Shown here: piece by piece, positions 43,950-52,624 of the stretch
Numbering within the stretch: position 1 is the stretch's first letter
How the letters are laid out: each line of letters begins with the position of its first letter
Source of the DNA: Myxococcus xanthus
GTDB lineage: Bacteria; Myxococcota; Myxococcia; Myxococcales; Myxococcaceae
Assembly: GCF_900106535.1 (NCBI RefSeq)
Contig: NZ_FNOH01000019.1
Coordinates: 47,595 to 111,594, forward strand
Direction of reading: 5' to 3'
Length of the DNA: 64,000 nt
Translations under genes and position numbers: made by a program
The notes under the pieces: model-generated
Database searches by the model: none
Told to the model about the DNA's origin: nothing
Seen by the model: only the letters and a program-made list of their open reading frames with translations

Positions 43950-44127
43950 TGGGGCTGGCTGTAAAAACGACCGATTACCGCCCATATGCATGGGCCGGCT
44001 CGGATGCAAACCCCTGGATTCACTTGGAAACGATGGTGCCACCCCTTGGCACGTGGGTCGCAAAGGGCAACCCCCCGTAGCGTCATCTCGCTCCCCCAAC
44101 CAGATCTCTTTTTCCCCGAGAGACACC

Positions 44128-45015
44128 ATGCAGGCTTCCAACTCCTTCTCCTCCCCTGATTCGCTCTCCACCTACCTGTCGGAGATCAACCAGTACCCGC
44201 TGCTCACCCAGCCGCAGGAGCAGGAGCTGTCGAAGCGCTTCCGCGCGGGAGACCTGGCCGCGGGCCACCAGTTGGTGACGGCGAACCTCCGCTTCGTGGT
44301 GAAGGTGGCCTACGAGTACCGCTCCTACGGCCTGAAGATGTCGGACCTCATCCAGGAGGCGAACATCGGCCTGATGAAGGCCGTGCAGAAGTTCGATCCA
44401 GACAAGGGCATCCGCCTCATCTCCTACGCTGTCTGGTGGATTCGCGCGTACATCCAGAACTGCATCCTGAAGAACTGGAGCCTGGTGAAGCTGGGCACCA
44501 CGCAGGCGCAGCGCCGCCTCTTCTTCAGCCTGGCCCGCACGCGCCGCGAGTTGGAGAAGATGGGCGCCGGCGACGCGAACGTCGTCAACGCCGAGGAGAT
44601 TGCGCGCAAGCTGAACGTGAAGGCCTCCGAGGTGCGCGAGATGGAGCAGCGCATGGGTGGCCGTGATTTGTCCCTGGACGCGCCCATGGGCGAGGACGGC
44701 GACGCCACGCACCTGGACTTCGTGGAGTCCGAGTCCGTCTCCGCGGTGGACGAGGTCGCCGACCGGCAACAGGCCAACCTCACCCGCGAGCTCGTGCAGC
44801 GCGCCCTGCGCCGCCTGGACCCGCGCGAGCGCTTCATCATCGAGCAGCGCGTCATGGGTGACGCGGAGATGACGCTCAGCGAGCTGGGCGAGCACTTCGG
44901 ATTCTCCCGCGAGCGCGCCCGTCAGTTGGAGATTCGGGCGAAGGACAAGCTCAAGCTCGCGCTGGTCACGCTGATGGCCGAGGCCGGCGTCGACGAGAGC
45001 ACCCTCAACGCCTGA
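44128..45015 (+). CDS. sigC: RNA polymerase sigma factor SigC (RpoH-type)
   Basis: From ATG 44128 the protein has 295 residues and the sigma-32-like region set: QYPLLTQPQEQELSKRFRAG (1.2), YRSYGLKMSDLIQEANIGLMKA (2.1-2.2), IRLISYAVWWIRAYIQNCIL (2.3-2.4), FFSLARTRRELEKMG and LVQRALRRLDPRERFIIEQR to LGEHFGFSRERARQLEIRA (4.1-4.2). Length and N-terminus (MQASNSFSSPDSLS) agree with what I remember of M. xanthus SigC, a sigma factor linked to early development. The gene name rests on memory, not a search. A good hairpin follows at 45043-45072. Confidence 0.9.
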   Translation: MQASNSFSSPDSLSTYLSEINQYPLLTQPQEQELSKRFRAGDLAAGHQLVTANLRFVVKVAYEYRSYGLKMSDLIQEANIGLMKAVQKFDPDKGIRLISYAVWWIRAYIQNCILKNWSLVKLGTTQAQRRLFFSLARTRRELEKMGAGDANVVNAEEIARKLNVKASEVREMEQRMGGRDLSLDAPMGEDGDATHLDFVESESVSAVDEVADRQQANLTRELVQRALRRLDPRERFIIEQRVMGDAEMTLSELGEHFGFSRERARQLEIRAKDKLKLALVTLMAEAGVDESTLNA

Positions 45016-45042
45016 GCCTCACACCTTCCTGGGGAAGACGAC

Positions 45043-45072
45043 GGCGCTCCAGTCCGGCCCGGCTGGAGCGCC
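45043..45072. terminator. Hairpin after sigC
   Basis: GGCGCTCCAG (45043-45052) pairs with CTGGAGCGCC (45063-45072) across a ten-base loop, between sigC and a convergent gene. No T run follows, so it may serve both strands. Confidence 0.6.
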
Positions 45073-45104
45073 GCCTCCCCGCACCGGCTCGACATGGAAC
45101 GGGC

Positions 45105-46373
45105 TCACCCCACCCGCTCGAAGCGAATGTCGGCGTGCTGGCCATCCGAGGCGGCGAAGGCGAGCAGCCGCCCGCCCTCGTCGCTCAGCGCGGCGCGGTC
45201 CTCACGCGACAGCCGCGCGAAGGGCGTGATGCACAAGGTCGCGGTGCCGCGCGCACGTTCAATGCGCCAGGTACCTCGAACGAAGCCATCGACGAGGATG
45301 GTGGCGCGCACGATGCCGTTGATGGTGAAGACGCGCTTGCGGGCGGCATCGGAGATGATGCGCGTGCGGTCCGCGTGGGCCAGCAGCACGCTGTCGAATT
45401 CGGACAGGAAGCGGACGGGCGCGGGCGTGTCCGGGTCGGGCCTCCGGGCATTCGGGATGTCGAACAGCTCGACGCCGTGCTCGTCACGGAAGGCGCGCAG
45501 CTCAGGCCTCAACCGCTCCAGGACAGCGCCCATGCGTGGCAGGCCCGACCAGGCCTGCAGGTCCTTGGCGCTCGCGGGGCCAAACGCGGCGAGGTAGCGC
45601 ATCACCAGCGCGTCTGGCGGCGCGGCGGGCTCGAAGCGCTGGCCGAGCCAGGACTCGGCGGTGGCGTACACCATCCGCTCGCCATGGCCCCACGTTCCAC
45701 AGGGTGGCACCGTCACGAGCGGCTCCAGGCTCGAGAAGCCCAGGCTCAGGGCGCTCGCATCATGGCCGGGCCACCTCTCCTGGAGCCGCTGGCCCAGCTC
45801 GCCCCGGGGACTGGGACGTGCCTCCAGCAGCGCCCGTCCCTCCGCCACCAGCGCCTGGACCTCCACGCCCGCCAACTGCTTGCCATGGGAGGAGTGCTTC
45901 AGCCCCCTGTCCAGCGCGGGTTGCAGCACGGGACGCAGCGCGAGGCAGTCACGCGCGGTCACCAGGTGCAACGTCCCGCGCATCATCCCGGCGCGCACCA
46001 CCTGGCGCTCGGTCATGAGCCGGGTCAGCGCCTCTTGCTGGAAGCCGTTCAGCCGCGTCCACAATGCGCCGTAGGGAGGATGGGTGGCCTGGGCTTGAAG
46101 CCCCACCAGGTGCTCAAGCGCCTCCATCACGCCCGCCCGGGAACGCTGCAACAGCCACTGACGCTGGAGCAGGGCCCGGTTGAGGGCCCGCTGCCCCAGG
46201 ACCTGGGCCGGCAGCCGCCGCCGCGAGGAGGCGCGGACAGGCGGCGCGCTTCCTGATTCCTCCGTGGGTGAAGGCACTGGACTCAGCCCCCCTTCCCTCC
46301 GTGCCTTGCTGGAGCGTCCACGTTTGACACCCGCGGGGACGAGCATCGGCAACATCATCAAGAAGGGAATCAT
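45105..46373 (-). CDS. Winged-helix DNA-binding protein of the AlkZ/HTH_42 family
   Basis: The protein of about 422 residues belongs to the HTH_42/AlkX-AlkZ superfamily of winged-helix DNA glycosylase-like proteins. Beyond a variable N-terminus, the core begins RALNRALLQRQWLLQ and has LVGLQAQATHPPYGALWTRL with the Q-x-Q motif (QAQ) associated with glycosylase catalysis in AlkZ. Later parts include MMRGTLHLVTARDCLAL and LSEFDSVLLAHADRTRIISD. AlkZ proteins excise crosslinked or alkylated bases, often in antibiotic producers for self-protection; this protein's substrate is unknown. The start is unclear; the core from about 46150 is secure. Confidence 0.75.
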   Translation of the reverse strand: MIPFLMMLPMLVPAGVKRGRSSKARREGGLSPVPSPTEESGSAPPVRASSRRRLPAQVLGQRALNRALLQRQWLLQRSRAGVMEALEHLVGLQAQATHPPYGALWTRLNGFQQEALTRLMTERQVVRAGMMRGTLHLVTARDCLALRPVLQPALDRGLKHSSHGKQLAGVEVQALVAEGRALLEARPSPRGELGQRLQERWPGHDASALSLGFSSLEPLVTVPPCGTWGHGERMVYATAESWLGQRFEPAAPPDALVMRYLAAFGPASAKDLQAWSGLPRMGAVLERLRPELRAFRDEHGVELFDIPNARRPDPDTPAPVRFLSEFDSVLLAHADRTRIISDAARKRVFTINGIVRATILVDGFVRGTWRIERARGTATLCITPFARLSREDRAALSDEGGRLLAFAASDGQHADIRFERVG

Positions 46374-46503
46374 GTCGGGTGGCACCTGGGCGTGGGATGC
46401 GAACGCCCCTGGGTCGGGAGAACCCAAGGGGCTTCGTGGACGCCATCCTGGGACCCGCCCCTGACAGTCCTATGTCAGGAATGTGCAACCCGTTGGGCCC
46501 AGC

Positions 46504-47328
46504 TCAGCGCCGCGACATGCCGTGGAGCGCCATCACGAGGTGCTCGAAGGTGCGCCCGGGCAGCAGGCGCTTCGACACCAGGCCGATGCGCTGCGACAGG
46601 CGACCCACGGAGTAGCGCACGTCCACGCGCTGCCGCTCCACCAGGGCCAGGAGCTTCCGGGCGACGTGCTCGGGAGGAACGCCCGCGCCTTCTCCTGACT
46701 CCACCAGGTTCATGACGCGCTCGAAGGCCTCCTGGTAGGCGGACCCGGGACCGGACTGCCGGGCGCGCTGCCGGTACTCACGCACGCGCGTGAGGACATC
46801 CCCGGGCTGCAGCAGCGTGGCCTCGATGCCGAAGGCCGCGACTTCCTGCCGGAGGCTCTCCGTCATCCCCTCCAGGGCGAACTTGCTGGCGCTATAGAGC
46901 CCCTGGAAGGGAAGCCCTGCGGCGCCGCCCATGGAGCTGATGTTGACGATGAGGCCCGACCGCTGCGCGCGCATCGTGGGAAGCACCGCCCGGCAGACGC
47001 GCAGCGCGCCGAAGAAGTTGGTGTCCATCTGCCGCTGGGCTTCTTCGACGGACACGTCCTCCACGGCGCCGGCCATCACGAAGCCCGCGCAGTTCACCAC
47101 CACGTCGAGCCGGCCCTCGGCCGCGAGCACCGACGCCACCGCGCGCTGAACGGAATCCTCATCCGTGACGTCCAACACGGCCATCCGGTGGTGGGCACCA
47201 TCCGCGCGGGGATGGCGGCTGGTACCATGGACGGCGTGGCCATGTGCCCCCAGGAGCTCCGCGCAGGCCTGACCGATGCCAGAGGATGCGCCAGTGATGA
47301 GGACCACCTTGCGTCGCGACTTGCTCAT
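46504..47328 (-). CDS. Short-chain dehydrogenase/reductase
   Basis: The 274-residue classical SDR has TGASSGIGQACAEL (cofactor loop), the NNAG-like VVNCAGFVMAG, the catalytic Tyr and Lys in LYSASKFALEG and Ser in IVNISSMGG. It moves hydride between NAD(P)H and an alcohol/ketone. The unusual N-C-A-G (Cys for Asn) is seen in some relatives. The C-terminal 80 residues are helical and suggest a lipid-type substrate, but no partner gene is adjacent to identify it. It is divergent from a small membrane protein gene 48 bases away. Confidence 0.83.
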   Translation of the reverse strand: MSKSRRKVVLITGASSGIGQACAELLGAHGHAVHGTSRHPRADGAHHRMAVLDVTDEDSVQRAVASVLAAEGRLDVVVNCAGFVMAGAVEDVSVEEAQRQMDTNFFGALRVCRAVLPTMRAQRSGLIVNISSMGGAAGLPFQGLYSASKFALEGMTESLRQEVAAFGIEATLLQPGDVLTRVREYRQRARQSGPGSAYQEAFERVMNLVESGEGAGVPPEHVARKLLALVERQRVDVRYSVGRLSQRIGLVSKRLLPGRTFEHLVMALHGMSRR

Positions 47329-47376
47329 GCGTGTTCCCGCCCAGGCTCGTGACGAGCATCAACGTGGGAGCTCATA

Positions 47377-47643
47377 GTGAACCTCATTGAACCCTGTGTC
47401 CTGGCGGGCGCGGTGGTGGGCACCCTCACCGGCGCCGTCCTGGGATTTCCCCATGGCCTGTTGTGGGGACTGGGCGGCATGGCGGCCGGCTTCGTCGGCG
47501 GCGTGCTCGTGCTGCCCTTCGTCATCCTCTTCCTCGTCATGGCTGGAATGGCGCTGTTCTTCTGGCCGCGCCACCTCCTCAGGCAGCTCCGGGGCACGCA
47601 ACCCGGGACGGATGACGCGTCGCGAGAACACGGCGAACACTGA
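47377..47643 (+). CDS. Small membrane protein, two spans
   Basis: GTG 47377 gives 88 residues with two or three Gly-rich helices (VLAGAVVGTLTGAVLGF; LLWGLGGMAAGFVGGVLVLPFV; ILFLVMAGMALFFW) and a short charged tail. No family is recognised. It stands alone between the divergent SDR and the delta-60 repeat lipoprotein. Frame and third-position bias support it as real. Confidence 0.6.
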   Translation: MNLIEPCVLAGAVVGTLTGAVLGFPHGLLWGLGGMAAGFVGGVLVLPFVILFLVMAGMALFFWPRHLLRQLRGTQPGTDDASREHGEH

Positions 47644-47693
47644 GGCGTCTGTCTTTACGAGTCGCCGAGTCCTCGCTTAAGAGGCCGGCTCAT

Positions 47694-49469
47694 ATGATTT
47701 CCACGGACAGTGCGCATTCCCGCCGTCGAGGCTCCTCCAATGTCATGGGCTTCCCATCGCCGCGCGTGAAGTCGCTCCTGGCGTTGATGCTCCTGTGCCT
47801 GGCCCCCGTCACCTGGGGCTGTGGTGGTTCGGAGCCGTCGCCCTCCCCCAGACCCGATGCGGGCCCCCAGCGGCCGGACGCGGGGGCATCGACGAACGAC
47901 GCGGGCACGGATGCCGGGACGGAGGACCCCGACGCGGGAGAGCCGCCTCCGGGCTTCACGCTCCAAACCGCGTCCGAAGTGACACTCCGGTTCATCCCGG
48001 AGGCAAGCGCGGGGCTGAACGTCACCATCACCCGCGAGCCCACGTTCACCGATGCCGTGCACCTCTCCATCGAGGGGCTTCCCGAGCATGTGCACGTGAC
48101 CACCGACGTCATCGCCGCCACGGAGTCCGAAGCCACGCTCTCGCTCGCCGCCCAGGAGTTCGCCCGCTACGGCAGTGTGCCCGTAACGCTGGTCGCGAGC
48201 GGCGGAGGGGCTCGCGTCGAGCATCCCCTGAACCTCGTCATCCGGCCCGGCCCGGCGGCGCTGGACACCTCGTTCGGCGGCAATGGCGTGGCGATGCCCG
48301 CCTTCGGCCACCCGGAGGTGCGCATCCACGCCCTGGCGGCGCAGCCGGACGGCAAGTGGATCCTGGCGGGCGCCACGGGCTCCACCGGCCTGCGCGACGT
48401 CCTGGTGGCACGTCTGCTCCCGAACGGGACGTTGGACCCTGCCTTTGGCACCCAGGGCACCGTCACCCTGGACGTCTGTGGCGGCGATGACTACGTGGAC
48501 GCCGTCACCGTGCTGTCCGACGGGCGAATCCTCGTCGCGGGGGGCGCCATCGCGGGTCCTGGGAGCTGCTCGGGGAGGCAGTACCAGAGCCTGCTCTTCG
48601 CCCGGTACACCTCGGCGGGCGACCTGGACACCACCTTTGGCGACACGGGGGTGCGTACCTTCCAGATTTCCGCGGGCAACGCCACGCTGCATGCCGTCAC
48701 GGTGGATTCGAGGGGGCGCATCGTCGGTGCCGGCACTGTGCAGCACGATGACCTGGACTTCGTCATCATGCGCCTGACGCCCACGGGCGCCGCCGATACG
48801 ACCTTCAGCTCGGATGGACTGGCCTGGGATGACCTGGGCGCAGACGAGGACGGCCTGGCCGTTGTCACCCTGGCCGACGACCGCATCGTGGTGGCGGGAA
48901 CCACGAATGCCAGCCGCAATCGCATGGCCTTGCGGCGCTACAACGTCAACGGCACGCCCGACTCGAGCTTCACGTACCGAAGCGCGTCGGATTGGCCTCG
49001 CCTCACCCCCCGGACCCTGCACCTGCTGGACGGGGGCAAGTTGCTGGTGGGCGGCAGCGGGCGGTGGAATGCGGGCACCGATTCCCCCAACAGCGGCGCG
49101 GTGACACGGGTCCACGCAAGCGGCAGCCCTGATACGAGCTTCGGCTGGGATGGCGATAGCGTCACCCACTGGTCCGCGCCAGGAGTCCAGCAGGAGCGGC
49201 TGGTGGGCACGGGCATCCTGCATGGCGGCGAGCTGGTCCTGGCGGTGGCCAGCACCATCAATGGCGCCACGGATGGCATCGGCCTCATCCACCTGTCCGC
49301 CGATGGGAAGACCGCCTTGCGGACGCACCGCACCAACCTGCCGGGCGCCGAGGTTGCCCTCGCCGCCGCGCTCGACACCGATGGCTCGATGTGCGTGGCG
49401 GGCCTCCGCGCCGACGAAGGCTCGTCCACCACGGCGCCCTTCGCGGCACGCTTCTGGCCCCACCGCTAA
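47694..49469 (+). CDS. Delta-60 repeat lipoprotein
   Basis: The 591-residue protein has a lipoprotein signal (LLALMLLCLAPVTWGC) and a PDAG-type linker (RPDAGPQRPDAG; NDAGTDAGTEDPDAG). Then come at least five delta-60-type propeller units (LDTSFGGNGVA, LDPAFGTQGTVTL, LDTTFGDTGVRTF, ADTTFSSDGLAW, PDTSFGWDGDS), each with an LADDRIVVAGTT-like strand. These proteins are beta-propellers on the surface of gliding and predatory bacteria, of unknown role. AAGAGG before ATG 47694 supports the start; ATG 47745 would shorten the n-region. Its stop overlaps a convergent small frame. Confidence 0.82.
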   Translation: MISTDSAHSRRRGSSNVMGFPSPRVKSLLALMLLCLAPVTWGCGGSEPSPSPRPDAGPQRPDAGASTNDAGTDAGTEDPDAGEPPPGFTLQTASEVTLRFIPEASAGLNVTITREPTFTDAVHLSIEGLPEHVHVTTDVIAATESEATLSLAAQEFARYGSVPVTLVASGGGARVEHPLNLVIRPGPAALDTSFGGNGVAMPAFGHPEVRIHALAAQPDGKWILAGATGSTGLRDVLVARLLPNGTLDPAFGTQGTVTLDVCGGDDYVDAVTVLSDGRILVAGGAIAGPGSCSGRQYQSLLFARYTSAGDLDTTFGDTGVRTFQISAGNATLHAVTVDSRGRIVGAGTVQHDDLDFVIMRLTPTGAADTTFSSDGLAWDDLGADEDGLAVVTLADDRIVVAGTTNASRNRMALRRYNVNGTPDSSFTYRSASDWPRLTPRTLHLLDGGKLLVGGSGRWNAGTDSPNSGAVTRVHASGSPDTSFGWDGDSVTHWSAPGVQQERLVGTGILHGGELVLAVASTINGATDGIGLIHLSADGKTALRTHRTNLPGAEVALAAALDTDGSMCVAGLRADEGSSTTAPFAARFWPHR

Positions 49470-49576
49470 GCGGGGCGCCAGGGCCCCAAGCCCATGCGCT
49501 GGAGAATGACGTCCACCTCCTCGCGGGTGGACGTCGCATGCGACAGGACGGCCGGACGCATCCGGCCCTCACTCAT
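49466..49576 (-). CDS. 36-residue frame coupled to the ArsR gene, maybe a remnant
   Basis: ATG 49576 overlaps the end of the arsR gene, and the frame (MSEGRMRPAVLSHATSTREE, then VDVILQRMGLGPWRPA) ends in the last bases of the convergent lipoprotein gene. The stretch RPAVLSHATSTREEVDVILQRM resembles the C-terminus of PLP-dependent decarboxylases/aminotransferases. It may be what is left of such a gene, or a chance frame. Too short to fold as an enzyme. Confidence 0.3.
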   Translation of the reverse strand: MSEGRMRPAVLSHATSTREEVDVILQRMGLGPWRPA

Positions 49577-49943
49577 GTCGCGCGCCCTTCCTGGCGCTGC
49601 CGCGCTCGGGCTTGCGGAGCTCCCGCTCCAGGGCATCCAGCCGGTCATTCCAGAAGCGCTCGTAGAAACGCAGCCAGTCGGCCGCTCCGGCCAGCGGCGC
49701 CGGCGCGAGACTGCACCGATGCGTGCGCCCCTCCACCGACCTGTTCACCAACCCCGCACGCTCCAGCGTCTTGACGTGCTTGGAAGCGCCCGCGAAGGAC
49801 ATGCTGAACGGCGCCGCCAGTTCGCCAATGCTCCTCGGTCCCGAGGACAGGCTGCGCAGCATCTCCCGCCGCGTCGGGTCGGAAAGCGCGTGGAAGACCG
49901 CGTCGAGCTGCTCGGAACGTTGCTGAACCATGGGGGTGACCAT
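49569..49943 (-). CDS. ArsR-family transcriptional regulator
   Basis: The 124-residue winged helix protein has LDAVFHALSDPTRREMLRSL, GPRSIGELAAPFSMSFAGASKH (recognition helix) and LERAGLVNRSVEGRTHRCSL (wing). There is no CxC metal site, and the C-terminus (WLRFYERFWNDRLDALER) matches the DNA-binding subgroup that usually pairs with SRPBCC (AHSA1-like) genes. None follows here, only a 36-residue frame. GGAGG five bases before the ATG supports the start. Upstream TTAAAC repeats may be its operator. Confidence 0.85.
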   Translation of the reverse strand: MVTPMVQQRSEQLDAVFHALSDPTRREMLRSLSSGPRSIGELAAPFSMSFAGASKHVKTLERAGLVNRSVEGRTHRCSLAPAPLAGAADWLRFYERFWNDRLDALERELRKPERGSARKGARHE

Positions 49944-49961
49944 AACGACCTCCGCCCTAAA

Positions 49962-49980
49962 TTAAACTACCCAGTTAAAC
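49962..49980. promoter_or_regulatory. TTAAAC repeats upstream of the ArsR gene
   Basis: TTAAAC at 49962-49967 and 49975-49980 repeat 13 bases apart with an AACT-accc-AGTT dyad between, in an AT-rich spot 19-37 bases before the ArsR start. Fits an ArsR autoregulatory site overlapping the promoter. Confidence 0.4.
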
Positions 49981-50027
49981 AACATGCCAGAGGGGTGGGC
50001 AGGCGGGCAGCAGAAGGCGCTCGCGGA

Positions 50028-51173
50028 CTACCCGCCCTTCGCGCGACGGCCGCGTCCCCAGGACCAGGCCAGAAGCACCAGCGGAATCAGGCCGGGGTTT
50101 CCGCCCCCTGCCGCCGCGCACCCGCCCGGCGCTGTTGCATCCCGCGGCTCGGAGCAGGGCAGCCACAGCCGGCACGCCGAGCCCGCCTTCACACAGGGAT
50201 GCTCACCCTGCGCGCCGGTGCAGGCAGGCCCGAAGTGGCCCGCCTCGAGCCCCGCCACCGCGCAACTCCGGGTGCCGTCCGCCCGCGCGACACACGCCAT
50301 GCCCACGGGGCAGTCCGCATGCGCACGGCACCACTGCGCGCAGGCGTCCACATCCGGGTCCACCAGCGTCCGGACGGGCGCGCCTCGCGAGGCGTCCTCG
50401 ATGGCGACCTGGATGAAGTCCGCGTGCACGTCGACGCGGCTGTTCGTCCCCGTGGTGCAGGAGAGGTCACCAAACGAAGTCACACCGACCAGGCGCTCGA
50501 CGCCGTCCTGTTCGATGAACACCGGGCCACCGCTGTCCCCGCCGCACGACATCGCTGGCGCCGCTTCGATGGAGAACGCGTCCGCTTCAACCGACGTGAT
50601 TCGGGACAGGCCGCCACGGCGCAGGCCCGAGCCGCCCTCCCCGTCCGCGCCAAAGCCCACCACCCGCGCCAGCCGCCCCACGCCGTCAGCGGGAAACGCC
50701 CGCGCCGCCCAGGCCAGCGGAGCGACCGGCGCATCGCTGGCGAGAATCAACACGCCCAGGTCACTCACGCCCGGGCGCCACGCGGGATGGAGCCGGCCCT
50801 CCACCACGCGGATGCGCTGCGCGGCGGAGGCACGGGCTGTCTCCGCGGCGAACACCACCGAGAACACCCGTGGAGCATCCGCGTTCTCCACGCAGTGCGC
50901 CGCCGTCAGCACCACCCGAGGCGCCACCAGCGTGCCCGTGCAGAGCACGCGAGCCGCCTCGTCAGGCTCCCCACAGAAGGGCGGGACGGGAACGATGGCG
51001 GCCACCGTGGGGAAGCCCGGCTCGGGCGCTCCGCCCACCACGGCCCGCCGCGCCGGGGTGAGCGTCTCCGGGGAGACGGGAACGACAGAAGGACCGCACG
51101 CTCCCGCCGCCAGCAGGAGTCCCACGGCGGCGGACGTGACGTCACTCGCTGTCGAAGTCGCCCTGCGGAACAT
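50028..51173 (-). CDS. Trypsin-like serine protease, lipoprotein or MYXO-CTERM type
   Basis: About 381 residues from ATG 51173 with a lipobox-like LLLAAGAC. The chymotrypsin domain has AVVGGAPEPGFPTVAAIV (activation site), the catalytic His in LTAAHCVE, Asp in SDLGVLILAS and Ser in CGGDSGGPVFIE, so it should be active. After the protease come a Cys-rich region (DACAQWCRAHADCPVGMAC) and a C-terminus with GGCAAAGGG, a hydrophobic stretch and RGRRAKGG that resembles the MYXO-CTERM outer-surface sorting signal. Start overlaps the MORN gene by 32 bases. It is the last gene of an overlapping trio. Confidence 0.8.
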   Translation of the reverse strand: MFRRATSTASDVTSAAVGLLLAAGACGPSVVPVSPETLTPARRAVVGGAPEPGFPTVAAIVPVPPFCGEPDEAARVLCTGTLVAPRVVLTAAHCVENADAPRVFSVVFAAETARASAAQRIRVVEGRLHPAWRPGVSDLGVLILASDAPVAPLAWAARAFPADGVGRLARVVGFGADGEGGSGLRRGGLSRITSVEADAFSIEAAPAMSCGGDSGGPVFIEQDGVERLVGVTSFGDLSCTTGTNSRVDVHADFIQVAIEDASRGAPVRTLVDPDVDACAQWCRAHADCPVGMACVARADGTRSCAVAGLEAGHFGPACTGAQGEHPCVKAGSACRLWLPCSEPRDATAPGGCAAAGGGNPGLIPLVLLAWSWGRGRRAKGG

Positions 51174-51744
51174 CCGTGGCGACGCCCGCGACATCCCAGT
51201 ACTTCCACTCACCCGTCTTCTCCCCCTTCTCGTACTGGCCCTGCACGGCCAGCGCGCCATGGGGGTGCCACTCCGAATAAGCGCCCTGCGAGCGATGCCC
51301 CGCCAGCGTCCCTTCCGCCCACTTCGAGCCGTCCGAGCGCCAGGCGGTCCACTTCACCGGGCCGGAGCCGGGTGAATGGAGCTCCTCGCGGTTCTTCTGG
51401 CCCTCCTCGTAGTAGAGGGTCCACAGGCCCTGCTTGAGCCCGCCACGATAGTCACCTTCGAACTGCTTCACGCCGTCCTCGAAGTAGCTGACCCAGCGGC
51501 CCTCCATCTTCCCGTCGACGTAGGTGCCTTCCGTCTTCAGCGCCCCGGTGGCGTGCCACTCCGCCCAACGGCCGTGCTTCTTCCCGTCGGGCCGGGCACA
51601 CCACTGGAGGACTCCGTCGGGCGGCGCGCGGCCCTGAAGCTGCGCGCCATCAGGACAAGGCCCGGAAGCCCGGTTGCAGCCCAGGGCCATCCCCGCGACG
51701 AGCACCCGCACCGCACCTGTCAGCACGCGCTTCTTCAACTGCAC
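51142..51744 (-). CDS. MORN-repeat (YwqK-like) lipoprotein
   Basis: The 200-residue protein has a lipoprotein signal (lipobox AGMALGC) and five MORN-like units: KKHGRWAEWHATGALKTEG, GKMEGRWVSYFEDGVKQFEG, GLKQGLWTLYYEEGQKNR, WTAWRSDGSKWAEGTLAG and KTGEWKYWDVAG. Such repeats bind lipids or partner proteins; YwqK-type members in other bacteria act as antitoxins, but here export argues against that. The start GTG overlaps the previous gene and the stop lies inside the protease gene, so the three genes are translated together. Confidence 0.78.
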   Translation of the reverse strand: MQLKKRVLTGAVRVLVAGMALGCNRASGPCPDGAQLQGRAPPDGVLQWCARPDGKKHGRWAEWHATGALKTEGTYVDGKMEGRWVSYFEDGVKQFEGDYRGGLKQGLWTLYYEEGQKNREELHSPGSGPVKWTAWRSDGSKWAEGTLAGHRSQGAYSEWHPHGALAVQGQYEKGEKTGEWKYWDVAGVATDVPQGDFDSE

Positions 51745-52475
51745 GAACCCACGCCGCTGCAGCTGCAGTTGTTGCGCGCGAACGAGTAATCATCCGACGC
51801 CGCCGCGAAGCTGCCCAGGCCGTAGTCGTGCTTGGCGCAGTCCTGCGTGTAGGCCGTGGTGCCCACGCAACGCGGCAGGCTGGTGACGCCGCAGCCCTGC
51901 CCGCAACGGCCCTTGCAGCCGTTGCCCGAGCCGCCGGTGCAGCCGCAGCCCATGCCCGCCGTGCGGTAGTAGCCAGAGCCGATGTACTGCCGGCCGCAGG
52001 AGCAGGAGATGTGCGTCCAGCCGCGCTCGGACACGTACTCGTACGCCGTGAGGACCTCGCCCACGGGGACGATTTGCATGAAGCTCGTCTGGCGCTCGGC
52101 GGCGTCCTCGACGCGGGTGCGGCCCTCTTCGGGGAGCTCGCGGGCAAGCCCCTCCATCAGCGACGCGAGCAGGTGCGAATGGGCCGCGTCCAACGGGCTG
52201 CCCGACGGCATGAACTGGCCTACGCCCTGATTGAAGTCGATGTGGAACCCGATGACGGGGTCGCCAAAGTCGTACGTCACCTCGACGACGTTGGCCTGCG
52301 TCTCCACCGCGAGCATCCGCACCACAGCCCCCCCGGAGCCGTACGTGGCCTCCAGCGTCGTCGCGTCGTGCTGAAGGACCTTGAAGCCCTCCTGCGCGAT
52401 GGACTGTTCAGGCGGCGCGCCGGAACAGCCCACCACGACCGCCAGCGACAGGGCACAGAGCAGCAGCCTTTTCAT
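51735..52475 (-). CDS. Cys-rich lipoprotein with a PLA2-like HD motif
   Basis: From ATG 52475 the 246-residue protein has a lipobox (VVVGCSG), a folded N-terminal part (about 40-150; VRMLAVETQANVVEVTYDFG) and a C-terminal part with about 14 cysteines (CSCGRQYIG; CGCTGGSGNGCKGRCGQGCG; RCVGTTAYTQDCAKHDYG; NNCSCSG). The TQDCAKHD segment resembles the His-Asp active site of secreted phospholipase A2-like proteins (CxxHD). Whether a complete PLA2 site exists is unproved. First gene of the trio; the divergent side holds a small lipoprotein. Confidence 0.65.
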   Translation of the reverse strand: MKRLLLCALSLAVVVGCSGAPPEQSIAQEGFKVLQHDATTLEATYGSGGAVVRMLAVETQANVVEVTYDFGDPVIGFHIDFNQGVGQFMPSGSPLDAAHSHLLASLMEGLARELPEEGRTRVEDAAERQTSFMQIVPVGEVLTAYEYVSERGWTHISCSCGRQYIGSGYYRTAGMGCGCTGGSGNGCKGRCGQGCGVTSLPRCVGTTAYTQDCAKHDYGLGSFAAASDDYSFARNNCSCSGVGSCS

Positions 52476-52500
52476 GTCTCTCTCGATTCCAGGGCGTGAA

Positions 52501-52519
52501 ATTCTCAATGCCCGAGAAT
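52501..52519. promoter_or_regulatory. Inverted repeat between divergent lipoprotein genes
   Basis: ATTCTC (52501-52506) and GAGAAT (52514-52519) are separated by seven bases in the 149-base divergent region. An AT-rich patch (tctagaaacatacaca) follows. A candidate operator or promoter region. Confidence 0.3.
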
Positions 52520-52624
52520 CTAGAAACATACACACATGGGCGTCAACGGGCTTACCCTGAAATCAATACCATCCCGGCTTAGGCTCGACACCCCGGCGAT
52601 GGACGCCGGTCTCAGGAGAGTCCC

